Shown here: piece by piece, positions 33,003 through 42,084 of the stretch
Numbering within the stretch: the stretch's first letter is position 1
Layout of the letters: the number at the start of each line of letters is the position of its first letter
Source of the DNA: Candidatus Defluviibacillus avedoerensis
GTDB lineage: Bacteria > Pseudomonadota > Gammaproteobacteria > Burkholderiales > Burkholderiaceae_C
Direction: 5' to 3'
DNA: 64,000 bases
Assembly (NCBI GenBank): GCA_016703665.1
Contig: JADJBS010000008.1
Location: forward strand, 219,005 to 283,004
Translations under genes and position numbers: made by a program
Notes under the pieces: generated by a model
Databases searched by the model: none
What the model saw: the letters and a program-made list of their open reading frames with translations, nothing else
Told to the model about the DNA's origin: nothing

Positions 33003-35935
33003 TCAACTCAAGTGTTTGCCCACAATCCCAGCGAGTTCAAACATGGTGATTTGGTCCTTGCCAAATACGGGCTTGAGTTTGGCGTCGGCATTGATCGCGC
33101 GCTTGTTGGTGGCGTCTTGCAGGCCATTGGCCTTGATGTAGTCCCACAGTTTCTTGATGACTTGGGCGCGGGCAATCGGTTCTGCGCCGATCACGGCGGC
33201 CAAATCGGCGCTGGGGGTGGCGCCGCCACCGGTGGGTGCTTTGCGCGGGGCTTTGGGGGCGGCTGCCTTTTTGGCTGCCGGGGCCTTCTTTGCGGCTACT
33301 TTGGTGGCTGATTTTGCTGCAGTTTTTGTAGCTGCTCCGGTCCGTGCTGATTGACGTGGTGGGAATTTGGAAGGTGCAAATTCAAAGTTCACCTTGCCAG
33401 CCGTCGCGTCCCAGGCCAGGTGGGCCTTGAAGGCGCGGCGGGTGCGCATGCTGACGAACTTGTCCAGCAGATCCGTCTTGCCAGTGTCCAGCAGTTTGGT
33501 GATTTGGGTGATGTCGATGACTTGCTGAAGGATGATTTTTCCTGTCTTGAAGTCGCAGTTAGGCGTGGGCTGCTTGTCGGTGGGAACAGATTTTTCACAG
33601 ACGTAGTTGGCGCCGTGTTCAAACACATTGCCGCCGCATTTGGGGCAAGGACCTAGGGGTTCGACGGCAGAAAAGTCCACCAGTTCGCCGGATTCTTCGG
33701 CCTTTTTGTCGTCGCCAAAGTCAAATTCGAGCTTGTGGTTCTTGGTTTCTTCGTCAAAGACGATCTTCATCTCGGCGGTAAAGGGCCATCCCGCTTTGGA
33801 GCGGAAGCCGTCCAGTGGGCCGATGTGGCGGTCACGCAGGAATTGCTCCACCTCTGCAGATTCAAAGGTGCGGCCCGCCGGGGTCTTGCCGAAGGAGAAG
33901 CCGCAGCCATCGCTGTTTCCATCCTTGCCAGTACAGCTGTAGCGGCGGTAGTTTTCTTTGACGATGCCACCACAGGTGGGGCAAGGGCTGGCGAGCGTGG
34001 CGTAGTCGCCTGGGATGGTGTCGCGGTCGTATTCCTTGGCCTTTTTGACCATGCGCTCGGTCATGGTGGCAATGTCGGCCATGAAGCTGGCACGGCTGAG
34101 TTTGCCTTGCTCCATCTGGGCAAGCTTGTATTCCCATTCCCCTGTCAGCTCGGCCTTGGAAAGCTCCTCGACGCCCAGGCCCCGCAGCAGGGTCATGAGC
34201 TGGAATGCCTTGGCCGTGGGGATCATCTCGCGGCCTTCACGCAAGAGGTATTTTTCGTTGATCAGGCCCTCGATGATGGCGGCGCGGGTGGCTGGCGTGC
34301 CCAGGCCTTTTTCTTGCATGGCTTCGCGCAGTTCGTCGTCTTCTACGGTCTTGCCAGCGCCTTCCATGGCACCCAGCAGCGTGGCTTCGCTGTAGCGTGC
34401 TGGGGGGCGGGTCTTCAGGCCCTTGGGGTCTGCCTGGTTGGTAAGGGGCTTTTCGCCAGGAGCGACGGGTACCAGGTTCTGGCCCTTGTCGCCGTCTTTG
34501 GCGTCGGCCACTTCGTCTGCGGCTTCCTTGCCATAGATGGCGAGCCAGCCGGGCTTGACCAGTACCTTGCCTTCGGTTTTGAAAGCATGCGGCGCGACAG
34601 TCGAAATTCTGGTGGTCACCATGTACTCTGCGCTGGGGAAGAACACGGCCATGAAGCGTCGCGCGACCAGGTCGTACAGCTTTTGCTCGGCGTCACTCAG
34701 GCCGCTGGGGGCTTGCAGCGTGGGGATGATGGCGAAGTGATCGCTAACCTTGCTGTTGTCAAAGATGCGCTTGCTCGGGCGGATGTAATTGCCCTGTAGT
34801 GCCGTCTGTGCATGGGGTGCCAGGTGACGCATGCCGCTGTCAGCCAGCATCTCAAAAGTGCTGCGGGCGACGGGCAGGTAGTCTTCAGGCAAGGCGCGTG
34901 AATCGGTTCGGGGGTAAGTCAGAGCCTTGTGCCGCTCGTAAAGGCTTTGAGCCAGCGCCAGGGTGGTTTTGGCCGAGAAGCCGAATTTGCCGTTGGCCTC
35001 ACGCTGCAGGCTGGTCAGGTCGAACAGCAGCGGCGACGCTTGCGTGGTGGGTTTGGATTCTTCTGTGACAACAGCGGGCTTGCCGCGCACGGCATCGGCG
35101 ATGGCCTGTGCTTGCGCGGCGTTCCAGACGCGGTCAGCGCGCTTTTCTGCGTCTTCAGGGTCTTTCTTCCATTGCGGGTCAAACCATTTGGCCGGGTAAT
35201 CGCCTGCCTGTGCGCCAAAAGTGGCGTGGACTTCCCAGTAGTCGCGGCTGACAAATTTGCGGATCAGTTCTTCGCGCTCGACCACCACGCTGAGCGTGGG
35301 GGTTTGCACGCGGCCAACGGTCGTCAAAAAGAAGCCGCCATCGCGTGAATTGAACGCGGTCATGGCACGGGTGCCGTTGATGCCCACAAGCCAGTCGGCC
35401 TCCGATCTGCTGCGGGCGGCGTCGGCCAGCCCCTGCATTTGCTTGTCGGTGCGCAACATGGCAAAGCCGTCGCGGATGGCTTGCGGTGTCATGCTTTGCA
35501 GCCACAGGCGGCTGACAGGCTTGCCCAAAGGCTTTTTGTCGCTGCCTGCATATTGTTCAATCAGACGGAAGATCAGTTCCCCTTCACGGCCCGCGTCACA
35601 CGCATTGATCAGCGCGGAAACATCTTTGCGCTTGGCCAGTTTGACAACGGCGTTCAGCCGAGATTTGGTTTTGTCGACAGGCTTGAGGTCGAAGAAGGGC
35701 GGGATAACCGGCAAATGGGCAAAGCTCCACTTACCGCGCTTCACATCAAACTGCTCGGGCGCTTGGATTTCCACCAAATGCCCGACCGCGCTGGTGACAA
35801 CGTACTTGTCGTTCTCAAAATGATCGTCGTGCTTGTCGAATTTCCCCGCTTGAGGGTGAGGGCGCGGACGATGTCCTGCGCAACCGAAGGCTTTTCAGCA
35901 ATGACCAGCGTTTTAGCGAAAACTTCGTTTTTCAT
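33003..35935 (-). pseudogene. topB: DNA topoisomerase III with C-terminal SWIB domain, one frame break near the N-terminus
   Basis: TopB is a type IA topoisomerase that decatenates DNA through a tyrosine. The start is at 35935 (MKNEVFAKTLVIAEKPSVA, the Toprim domain). Reading breaks near 35854-35856, where one extra C in a CCC run would join ALT to PQAGKFDKHDDHF and give about 977 residues. The remainder is intact: DAGREGELIF acidic Toprim motif, a core with TVGRVQTPTLS, and zinc-finger repeats (CPTCGG, CPKCGG). A Lys/Ala-rich histone-H1-like linker and a C-terminal SWIB domain (DLAAVIGAEPIARAQVIKKL) follow. A real mutation or a sequence error are both possible. Confidence 0.8.
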
Positions 35936-35957
35936 CTGACTACAATCCTGTTTCTCT

Positions 35958-35990
35958 CGCGCACGCACGCACACACACACGCGCACGCAC
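35958..35990. repeat. Alternating purine-pyrimidine (CA/CG) tract, Z-DNA-prone
   Basis: Thirty-three consecutive bases alternate pyrimidine and purine as mixed CG and CA steps. The tract lies 23 bp upstream of the topB start and 31 bp before the divergent SET-domain gene. Such tracts adopt Z-DNA under negative supercoiling. Its place between the promoters of a topoisomerase gene and a protein methyltransferase gene is notable; it may also be a slippage-prone microsatellite. Confidence 0.8.
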
Positions 35991-36020
35991 CCATACGATC
36001 CAACATACCAAATTTTTGCC

Positions 36021-36539
36021 GTGTCCAAAAAAGCCGCTGGTTCTGTCGCCCCCCAAACCAAGCAAGTTGCAGCAGTCAAGACCAAAGGTCCGCGGATTCA
36101 GGTGCGTCGCTCGGGCGTCCACGGTAAAGGGGTTTTCGCTTTGCGGCCGTTGATTGAGGGTGAACTGGTGGTCGAATACCTGGGGGAAATCATCAGTTGG
36201 GACGAGGCGCTTGACCGCCACCCCCATGACCCGAGCCAACCGAACCACACGTTCTACTTCCATGTGGATGAAACAAAGGTCATTGACGGTGGGGTCAACG
36301 GCAATGCGGCGAGGTGGTTGAATCATTCCTGTGCGCCGAATTGCGAATCAGAAATCGACGACGATGGGCGGGTTTTTATTCGCGCAAACCGTGATATCGC
36401 CGTGGGTGAAGAACTCAATTACGACTACCGTCTTGTGATTGACGAGCGTTACACGCCCAAATTAAAAGCCGAATATCCATGCTGGTGCGGTGCCAAGACC
36501 TGTCGAGGCACCTTGCTATCACCCAAGCGCGGTCGATGA
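36021..36539 (+). CDS. SET-domain protein-lysine methyltransferase
   Basis: The 172-residue product starts at a GTG. A basic N-terminal tail (about 30 residues) precedes a compact SET domain: GVHGKGVFALRPLIEGELV, NHSCAPNC (SAM-binding and pseudoknot), and ELNYDYR with the catalytic Tyr. A post-SET zinc motif CWCGAKTCRG follows. SET enzymes methylate protein lysines using SAM. Bacterial targets are poorly known; Lys/Ala-rich histone H1-like proteins or tails, such as that on TopB next door, are candidates by inference only. Confidence 0.9.
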   Translation: MSKKAAGSVAPQTKQVAAVKTKGPRIQVRRSGVHGKGVFALRPLIEGELVVEYLGEIISWDEALDRHPHDPSQPNHTFYFHVDETKVIDGGVNGNAARWLNHSCAPNCESEIDDDGRVFIRANRDIAVGEELNYDYRLVIDERYTPKLKAEYPCWCGAKTCRGTLLSPKRGR

Positions 36540-37420
36540 CGATGTCTGATCACCCCTACCGCTGGCCTCTGGAGGCCATTTGGGAAGAGGTATCGCCGCA
36601 GTTGCCGGGCTTCTCCCTGGAGGTCGTGCCCGAGATCGATTCCACCAATACAGAATTGATGCGGCGTGCCCGTCAAGGGCTGTGTGAGCCAGTACTGCTG
36701 GTTGCCGAGCACCAGACGGCAGGGCGCGGGAGACTGGGCCGACAGTGGCTTACCGGAGGCGGGAGCGTGACAGATGGCATGCCGTCATTGACCTTTTCGC
36801 TGGGCATGCCGCTGAAATGCCTGGACTGGTCAGGCCTGTCGCTCGCGGTGGGCTTGAGCGTGGCCAGTAGCCTCAGGGCGCTTTGCCCGCCCGAGCATGC
36901 GCATCACCTGGGGCTGAAATGGCCGAACGATCTGTGGTGGCAGGGGTGCAAATTAGCAGGCATTCTGATTGAAACGACGGGTGTGCCCCGGTCGAATCAG
37001 GCGGAAGGTGACCGCTACGCCATCATCGGAGTTGGTATTAATATTCTGGCGCCTGACATACCTGCGGCGCCATCAGCCTCAGGACAAATGGCTTTTGTTG
37101 AACCTGTGGGCTTTCAAACATTGGCGCCAGGTGTGGGCGCGGCGCAGGTGCTAAAGCAATTGGCGTGGCCCTTGATCAGCGAGATCAAGGTATTTGAGAC
37201 GCAGGGCTTTGCGCCCCTGGTGGGCAGTTTTGCTGGCATGGATCTGCTGGGCGGAAAACCCGTCATCCTGAGCGATGGGAGAAGCGGCGTGGCGCGTGGT
37301 GTCGACAGCACGGGCGCACTGCAAGTTGACATCAAAGGTGAGCGGCACAGCGTTAGCACTGGCGAGGTGAGCGTGCGCCCGCTGCACAATACGGTACTCA
37401 CAATGAATGGACATGGCTGA
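36536..37420 (+). CDS. birA: Biotin-[acetyl-CoA-carboxylase] ligase
   Basis: About 294 residues from the ATG at 36536, which overlaps the SET gene stop (ATGA). The catalytic core has AEHQTAGRGRLGRQW (biotinyl-AMP loop) and LKWPNDLWW (catalytic Lys). The C-terminal SH3-like domain follows. There is no N-terminal helix-turn-helix, so it is a class I enzyme without repressor function. It makes biotinyl-AMP and biotinylates carboxylase carrier protein. Its stop overlaps the next start. Confidence 0.92.
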   Translation: MTMSDHPYRWPLEAIWEEVSPQLPGFSLEVVPEIDSTNTELMRRARQGLCEPVLLVAEHQTAGRGRLGRQWLTGGGSVTDGMPSLTFSLGMPLKCLDWSGLSLAVGLSVASSLRALCPPEHAHHLGLKWPNDLWWQGCKLAGILIETTGVPRSNQAEGDRYAIIGVGINILAPDIPAAPSASGQMAFVEPVGFQTLAPGVGAAQVLKQLAWPLISEIKVFETQGFAPLVGSFAGMDLLGGKPVILSDGRSGVARGVDSTGALQVDIKGERHSVSTGEVSVRPLHNTVLTMNGHG

Positions 37421-38148
37421 TGTTGCGGATTTTTGCTTTTGTTCTCCTCGTGCTCAACGTGGGCTACTTTGCCTGGTCGACAGAACTGGTCCGCGGTTTT
37501 GGGCCGACGCCTCAGTCTGAGATCCAGCGCTTGAAGCAGCAGATTCGTCCTCAAGATGTTCGGGTGCTGGGACTGGACGAGGCCAAACGGCTTGAAGCCC
37601 TGGTACTTGCGCAAGGCCAGGCAGCTGCAGGGCGCGGTGGGCAGTGCATGATGATTGGCCTGTTTGACAGCCGTGAAGCAGCAGCCGTGCGGGAGGTTCT
37701 GACTGGGACACTGACGCCTGAATCGTGGGAAATGGAAGCCGGTAGCCAGCCTGCGCGGTGGATCGTCTACATGGGCCGATACGACAGCGCAGAAACCCTG
37801 GCACGCAAGAGAGCAGAACTTCGGGGCATGAACGTTGCCAGTGAGATTCCGCGCAATTCGATGTTGGAGTTTGGTTTGAGCCTGGGTGGGTACGACACTC
37901 AGCAAGCAGCCGAGACCGCACTGGCAGAACTGGCGCTGCGGGGAGTTCGCACGGCAAGGGTATTGATGGAGCAACCCGAATTGCGTGGGCAAATGCTTCG
38001 ATTGCCTCAGGCTGATGATCGCCTGAGGGTTCAGATTGATGGAATTAAAGCAGAGGGCCTAAGGACGGCGTTGGCGGGGAAGACCTGGAAGCCATGTCCA
38101 CCGCCTGCGCCAAGCCAGAATCTTTCCGGGCTTCAAACCGTACGGTGA
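37420..38148 (+). CDS. SPOR-domain membrane protein
   Basis: The 242-residue protein begins with a single membrane segment (about residues 2-20) that anchors it to the inner membrane with the rest in the periplasm. Residues about 145-215 (SLGGYDTQQAAETALAELA) match a SPOR domain, which binds denuded glycan strands of septal peptidoglycan. It is translationally coupled to birA (TGATG), a pairing common in Burkholderiales. The last 104 bp overlap the convergent histidine kinase gene. Confidence 0.82.
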   Translation: MLRIFAFVLLVLNVGYFAWSTELVRGFGPTPQSEIQRLKQQIRPQDVRVLGLDEAKRLEALVLAQGQAAAGRGGQCMMIGLFDSREAAAVREVLTGTLTPESWEMEAGSQPARWIVYMGRYDSAETLARKRAELRGMNVASEIPRNSMLEFGLSLGGYDTQQAAETALAELALRGVRTARVLMEQPELRGQMLRLPQADDRLRVQIDGIKAEGLRTALAGKTWKPCPPPAPSQNLSGLQTVR

Positions 38149-39562
38149 AGCGTGCGCCGGGCGGGTGGCGGTCTGGGTGTGTATCGCCGAGCCGGACATC
38201 TGCGCCGTGGCGGCGAGCAATCTCCTGAACAATGGCCAGACCGAGGCCCGTGCCGTCGGCATCAGTCCCCAGCGTGCGATAAAAAGGCTGGAACACCAAA
38301 TCACGTTCCGATTCGCCAATACCCGGGCCAGAGTCTTCCACCTGGAGCACGACTGAGCCGGTCTCGTTTTCAGCAAACACGCGTGCAGTGATGACACCAG
38401 GTTGGTCTTGGGTCGAGGGGGTGTAGTTGATGGCGTTATCCACCAGATTGCGGATCAACTCCTTCAGCAAAGTGGGGTTTCCGTCCAACGCAATCCCATT
38501 GCTGCCGGGCTCAGCCCCGTCGTATCCCAGGTCGATGCGCTTGTCCAGCGCCCGGTGCAGCGAATCCTGAATCACCTCCATGGTCAGGCGGGCCAAGTCA
38601 CAAGGGAAAATGGCCATTTGCGCACCGCTGCCTTCGGCGCGTGCCAAGGCCAGCAATTGGTTGACAGTGTGCGTTGCACGAATACTGGCCCTGCCAATCT
38701 GCTGCAGTGAGCGTTTGAGCTCGTCTGTGCTGGTGCCTTCCCGCTGCGCCAGATCTGCTTGCATGCGTAGTCCTGCCAGGGGTGTTTTGAGTTGATGTGC
38801 CGCGTCGGCCAAGAAGCGTTTTTGCGTGGCCATGGAATCTTTTAACCGCGTCAACAGGTCATTGACGGATGACACGAGAGGGGCCACCTCCAGAGGAACG
38901 GCTTTATCGTCAAGCGGGCTTAAATCATCCGGGCTGCGTCGACGAATCCGCTCTTCGAGTTGATGAAGAGGTTTGATACCACGTGCCAGCGCCAGCCACA
39001 CCAGCAAGACGGCCAGTGGCAGGATTACGAACTGAGGCAGCATCACGCCTTTGATGATTTCGGTGGCCAGCACGGACCGCTTTTCACGGGTTTCAGCGAC
39101 CTGAATCAAGGCCAGGGCGACCGGGTTGCCGGGCAAATCGAGGGGTACCCACTGATAGGCTACACGAACATCCTGCCCCCGCATCTCGTCATCGCGCCAC
39201 TTGACGTCGCCTGGCTGGGGTTTTTCGTCTTCGGGAGGGCGCGGGAAGTCCTTTTCGCCGCTGAGCAGTTCGCCTCGGGCACCCAGCACCTGGAAGTAGA
39301 TCAGGTCGCTGTCATCAGCCCTCAGGATGTCGCGGGCTGGCAGCGGCAAGTTGATCTGGGTGCGGCGGTGATCTGTGACGATCAGTTGTGCCAGCGCCTG
39401 CACGTTGTATTCCAGGGCGCGGTCGAAGGGCTTGCCTGCAATCCCCTGTGCAACCAGCCAGGTCAGCGCCAGGCTGATAGGCCAGAGAAGGAGCAGCGGC
39501 GTGAGCATCCAGTCCAGAATCTCGCCAAACAGCGAGCGTTGCTCACGCCGGAAGATTTTCAT
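38045..39562 (-). CDS. Sensor histidine kinase (TctE/QseC-like)
   Basis: The product has 505 residues. Two membrane helices (about 20-40 and 170-195) flank a periplasmic 2CSK_N-type sensor. A HAMP-like linker, the HisKA domain with ADAAHQLKTPLAG (phospho-His) and HATPase motifs DNAINYTP, EDSGPGIGE and GTGLGLAIV follow. It pairs with the response regulator 54 bp upstream. About 30 C-terminal residues extend beyond the usual end and overlap the SPOR gene on the other strand. The signal is unknown; tricarboxylates are sensed by TctE relatives. Confidence 0.9.
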   Translation of the reverse strand: MKIFRREQRSLFGEILDWMLTPLLLLWPISLALTWLVAQGIAGKPFDRALEYNVQALAQLIVTDHRRTQINLPLPARDILRADDSDLIYFQVLGARGELLSGEKDFPRPPEDEKPQPGDVKWRDDEMRGQDVRVAYQWVPLDLPGNPVALALIQVAETREKRSVLATEIIKGVMLPQFVILPLAVLLVWLALARGIKPLHQLEERIRRRSPDDLSPLDDKAVPLEVAPLVSSVNDLLTRLKDSMATQKRFLADAAHQLKTPLAGLRMQADLAQREGTSTDELKRSLQQIGRASIRATHTVNQLLALARAEGSGAQMAIFPCDLARLTMEVIQDSLHRALDKRIDLGYDGAEPGSNGIALDGNPTLLKELIRNLVDNAINYTPSTQDQPGVITARVFAENETGSVVLQVEDSGPGIGESERDLVFQPFYRTLGTDADGTGLGLAIVQEIARRHGADVRLGDTHPDRHPPGARFTVRFEARKDSGLAQAVDMASRSSPPTPSLGPLL

Positions 39563-39616
39563 GCGGCGGCAAGCCCTGGGGCAAGCGTTACCGACAGGCG
39601 CCAGAGAGCCATACAG

Positions 39617-40291
39617 CTATCCCGGAATTTTTTCGAGGCAGTAACCCAGACCGCGTACCGTCGCAATACGGATCGGGCCTTTTTCGATCTTTTTGCGCAA
39701 ACGGTGGATATAGACCTCAATGGCGTTGTTGCTGACCTCTTCGCCCCATTCGCATAGACGCTCAACTAACTGGTCTTTGCTGACCTGACGACCAGCGCGC
39801 TGGAGCAATACCTCGAGCAAACCAAGCTCGCGTGCGGAGAGTTCAACCATTTTCCCGTCGATCGTCGCGACCCGCCCTGCCTGGTCGTAAATGAGCGGGC
39901 CATGTTTGATATTGGCACTTGGACTACCCATTCCGCGCCGGGTCAGCGCGCGCACGCGGGCTTCCAGCTCTTGCAGGCTAAAAGGCTTAGCCATGTAGTC
40001 GTCAGCACCATAGTCAAGGCCTTTGACTCGCTCTTCAACGCTGTCAGCGGCGGTCAAAATCAGAACGGGCAGTGCTGTGCCGCGACTGCGCAGACGCTTG
40101 AGAACTTCCAATCCGTGCATTTTGGGCAAGCCCAGATCCAGAATCAGCAAGTCAAATTCGCTGTTAGTCATCAGTGCCGCATCTGCTTCGGTGCCACTGG
40201 CCACATGGTCTACGGCTGCGCCCGATGCGCGTAAGGTGCGCAAAAGGCCGTCGGCTAGAACTTGGTCATCTTCAGCGATCAGTATGCGCAT
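39617..40291 (-). CDS. OmpR-family response regulator
   Basis: The 224-residue product starts at the ATG at 40291 (MRILIAEDDQVLADGLL). A receiver domain with the phospho-acceptor in LLILDLGLPKMHG is followed by a C-terminal winged helix (ELSARELGLLEVLLQRAGR; EVYIHRLRKKIEK). It is the partner of the adjacent TctE/QseC-like kinase. The start overlaps the 3' end of the MarR gene by 20 bp, so the three may be co-transcribed. Confidence 0.92.
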   Translation of the reverse strand: MRILIAEDDQVLADGLLRTLRASGAAVDHVASGTEADAALMTNSEFDLLILDLGLPKMHGLEVLKRLRSRGTALPVLILTAADSVEERVKGLDYGADDYMAKPFSLQELEARVRALTRRGMGSPSANIKHGPLIYDQAGRVATIDGKMVELSARELGLLEVLLQRAGRQVSKDQLVERLCEWGEEVSNNAIEVYIHRLRKKIEKGPIRIATVRGLGYCLEKIPG

Positions 40292-40841
40292 GCTTGTCTC
40301 CAACAGTTGTTTTTTGAAGTGTAGTGCCGAATAGGGGCGATATTGCACCTTGCGCAGAAGCTTGTGAGTGTGCTGTGTAGGCCTCTAATCCCAGCTTAAC
40401 CACTGTGGCGACGGTGTCACCCACTTCTTCGCGAAACTCGGCCTCTGCCTGAGCCACGGCGGCCTCAAATGCCTTGAGCCAGACCATGCCGATGGCTGTG
40501 AAATTAACCCGCTTGGCGCGTGCATCTAAAGGGTCAGCGGCGCGTTGGATCAGACCCCAGGCTTCACATTGGGTGACCAGGTCTCCCATGGCCTGCTTGC
40601 TCATGCCTGCCAAACTGGCTAGTTCGGTCAGTCGTGCACCTTCTGGGGGCAGGTGTCGTGTGATGTGGACGTGTGCGGCGCTCACCTGTTGACGAGCGGC
40701 AAGGTTGGACAGCGCCAGCGGCACTTCAACGTTGTGGGCCATCAGTGACAAAACCCGGCTATCAAAGCGGCGCAGGGCCAAGCCCATTAGATTCCCCAAA
40801 TGGCCATGCCGCCACTGGGTATTGAGTGGATTTGAAAGCAT
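40272..40841 (-). CDS. MarR-family transcriptional regulator
   Basis: The 189-residue product has a central winged helix-turn-helix (TELASLAGMSKQAMGDLVTQCEAWGLIQRAADPLDARAK in two parts: recognition helix then wing with the DARAKRV signature) and helical dimerisation arms. It diverges from recA. A palindrome, TGATT-AAAA-AATCA, lies 21 bp upstream of its start and could be its own operator. Its gene runs into the response regulator gene. Ligand unknown. Confidence 0.87.
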   Translation of the reverse strand: MLSNPLNTQWRHGHLGNLMGLALRRFDSRVLSLMAHNVEVPLALSNLAARQQVSAAHVHITRHLPPEGARLTELASLAGMSKQAMGDLVTQCEAWGLIQRAADPLDARAKRVNFTAIGMVWLKAFEAAVAQAEAEFREEVGDTVATVVKLGLEAYTAHSQASAQGAISPLFGTTLQKTTVGDKHAHTDR

Positions 40842-40862
40842 TTCATTGATGGTAAGGAAAAC

Positions 40863-40876
40863 TGATTAAAAAATCA
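40863..40876. promoter_or_regulatory. Palindrome TGATT-N4-AATCA between marR and recA
   Basis: A perfect 5-bp inverted repeat with a 4-bp A spacer lies 22 bp from the MarR start and immediately upstream of the recA -35 element. MarR proteins typically bind such AT-rich dyads near their own start. The site might therefore influence both divergent genes. Confidence 0.45.
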
Positions 40877-40877
40877 A

Positions 40878-40922
40878 TTTACATCATCATAAAATTGAGT
40901 AAACTACTGTTCAAGCATCCAG
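40878..40922 (+). promoter_or_regulatory. recA promoter with LexA (SOS) box
   Basis: A -35 TTTACA (40878-40883) and -10 TAAACT (40900-40905) are separated by 16 bp. Immediately downstream CTG-N10-CAG at 40907-40922 matches the LexA box consensus of beta- and gammaproteobacteria. The overlap with the expected transcription start would let LexA block recA until DNA damage. The inner bases of the box are not strongly palindromic. Confidence 0.7.
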
Positions 40923-40981
40923 GCTGTTAATAAAACCACTGGATGAGACATGTCAACCCCTTGATTTATCAGGAGATTTTG

Positions 40982-42070
40982 ATGGACGCTCAAGTTAAAG
41001 GAACCAACGTGGCCAAAGCCAACCCCAGTGCAGCAACAGTCGGCGCAGACACCGAAAAAGCCAAAGCCTTGCAAGCGGCATTGGCACAAATCGAAAAGCA
41101 GTTCGGTAAAGGCACCATCATGCGCCTGGGTGAGGGCGAGGCGATTGAAGATATTCAGGTCGTGTCCACAGGCTCTCTCGGGCTGGATATCGCCCTTGGG
41201 GTAGGCGGTCTGCCGCGTGGCCGCGTGGTTGAAATTTATGGGCCTGAGTCCTCGGGTAAAACGACGCTGACCTTGCAAGTGATTGCCGAGATGCAAAAAC
41301 AAGCAGGTACCTGTGCCTTTGTGGATGCCGAGCATGCACTTGACATTCAATACGCTCAAAAACTGGGCGTCAATTTGCAGGAATTGCTGATCAGCCAGCC
41401 TGATACGGGCGAGCAGGCGCTGGAAATCGTGGACAGCTTGGTGCGTTCTGGTGCGGTTGATCTGATTGTGGTGGATTCGGTCGCAGCGCTGACGCCCAAA
41501 GCCGAACTGGAAGGCGAAATGGGCGATAGCCTGCCTGGCCTGCAAGCCCGTTTGATGAGTCAGGCGCTGCGTAAACTGACCGCGCACATCAAGAAGACCA
41601 ATTGCATGGTCATCTTCATCAACCAGATTCGCATGAAGATCGGTGTGATGTTTGGCTCGCCTGAGACGACGACGGGGGGTAACGCACTCAAGTTCTACGC
41701 TTCTGTTCGCATTGATATCCGGCGCACGGGCACCATCAAGAAGGGCGAGGAGGCGATTGGCAACGAGACCAAGGTCAAGATTGTCAAAAACAAGGTGGCG
41801 CCACCGTTCAAGACGGCGGAATTTGACATCCTGTTTGGCGAGGGCATCAGCCGTCACGGCGAAATCATCGACATGGGCGTGAATGCCCGCATCATCGAAA
41901 AGTCGGGTGCCTGGTACGCCTACAAGGGCGAAAAAATCGGCCAAGGCCGTGACAATGCACGAGAGTTCCTACGCGAAAACCCAGAACTGTCCCTAGAAAT
42001 TGAAAACAAGGTACGGGAATCCCTTGGGATTCCGTTGCAGGCGGCGCAGACGGCTGCAGCGGAAGCGTAA
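40982..42070 (+). CDS. recA: Recombinase RecA
   Basis: The 362-residue RecA starts at the ATG at 40982, preceded by AGGAG. Walker A GPESSGKTT, the LIVVDSVAALTPKAE strand and the DNA-binding loop region MSQALRKLTAHIKKTNC are intact, followed by the acidic C-terminal end. RecA forms filaments on single-stranded DNA for strand exchange and LexA cleavage. recX follows 14 bp downstream. Confidence 0.97.
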   Translation: MDAQVKGTNVAKANPSAATVGADTEKAKALQAALAQIEKQFGKGTIMRLGEGEAIEDIQVVSTGSLGLDIALGVGGLPRGRVVEIYGPESSGKTTLTLQVIAEMQKQAGTCAFVDAEHALDIQYAQKLGVNLQELLISQPDTGEQALEIVDSLVRSGAVDLIVVDSVAALTPKAELEGEMGDSLPGLQARLMSQALRKLTAHIKKTNCMVIFINQIRMKIGVMFGSPETTTGGNALKFYASVRIDIRRTGTIKKGEEAIGNETKVKIVKNKVAPPFKTAEFDILFGEGISRHGEIIDMGVNARIIEKSGAWYAYKGEKIGQGRDNAREFLRENPELSLEIENKVRESLGIPLQAAQTAAAEA

Positions 42071-42084
42071 GCGCGAAGTACGTC

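Noticed and set aside
33735..34799. Open frame of 354 codons opposite topB
   Set aside because: Antisense to topB, with low-complexity Gly/Val/Phe sequence and no family match.
38960..39757. Open frame of 265 codons opposite the histidine kinase
   Set aside because: Antisense shadow across the kinase and response regulator, with no recognisable domain.
40904..41944. Open frame of 346 codons opposite recA
   Set aside because: It is antisense to a highly constrained gene and reads through the recA promoter; a shadow frame.
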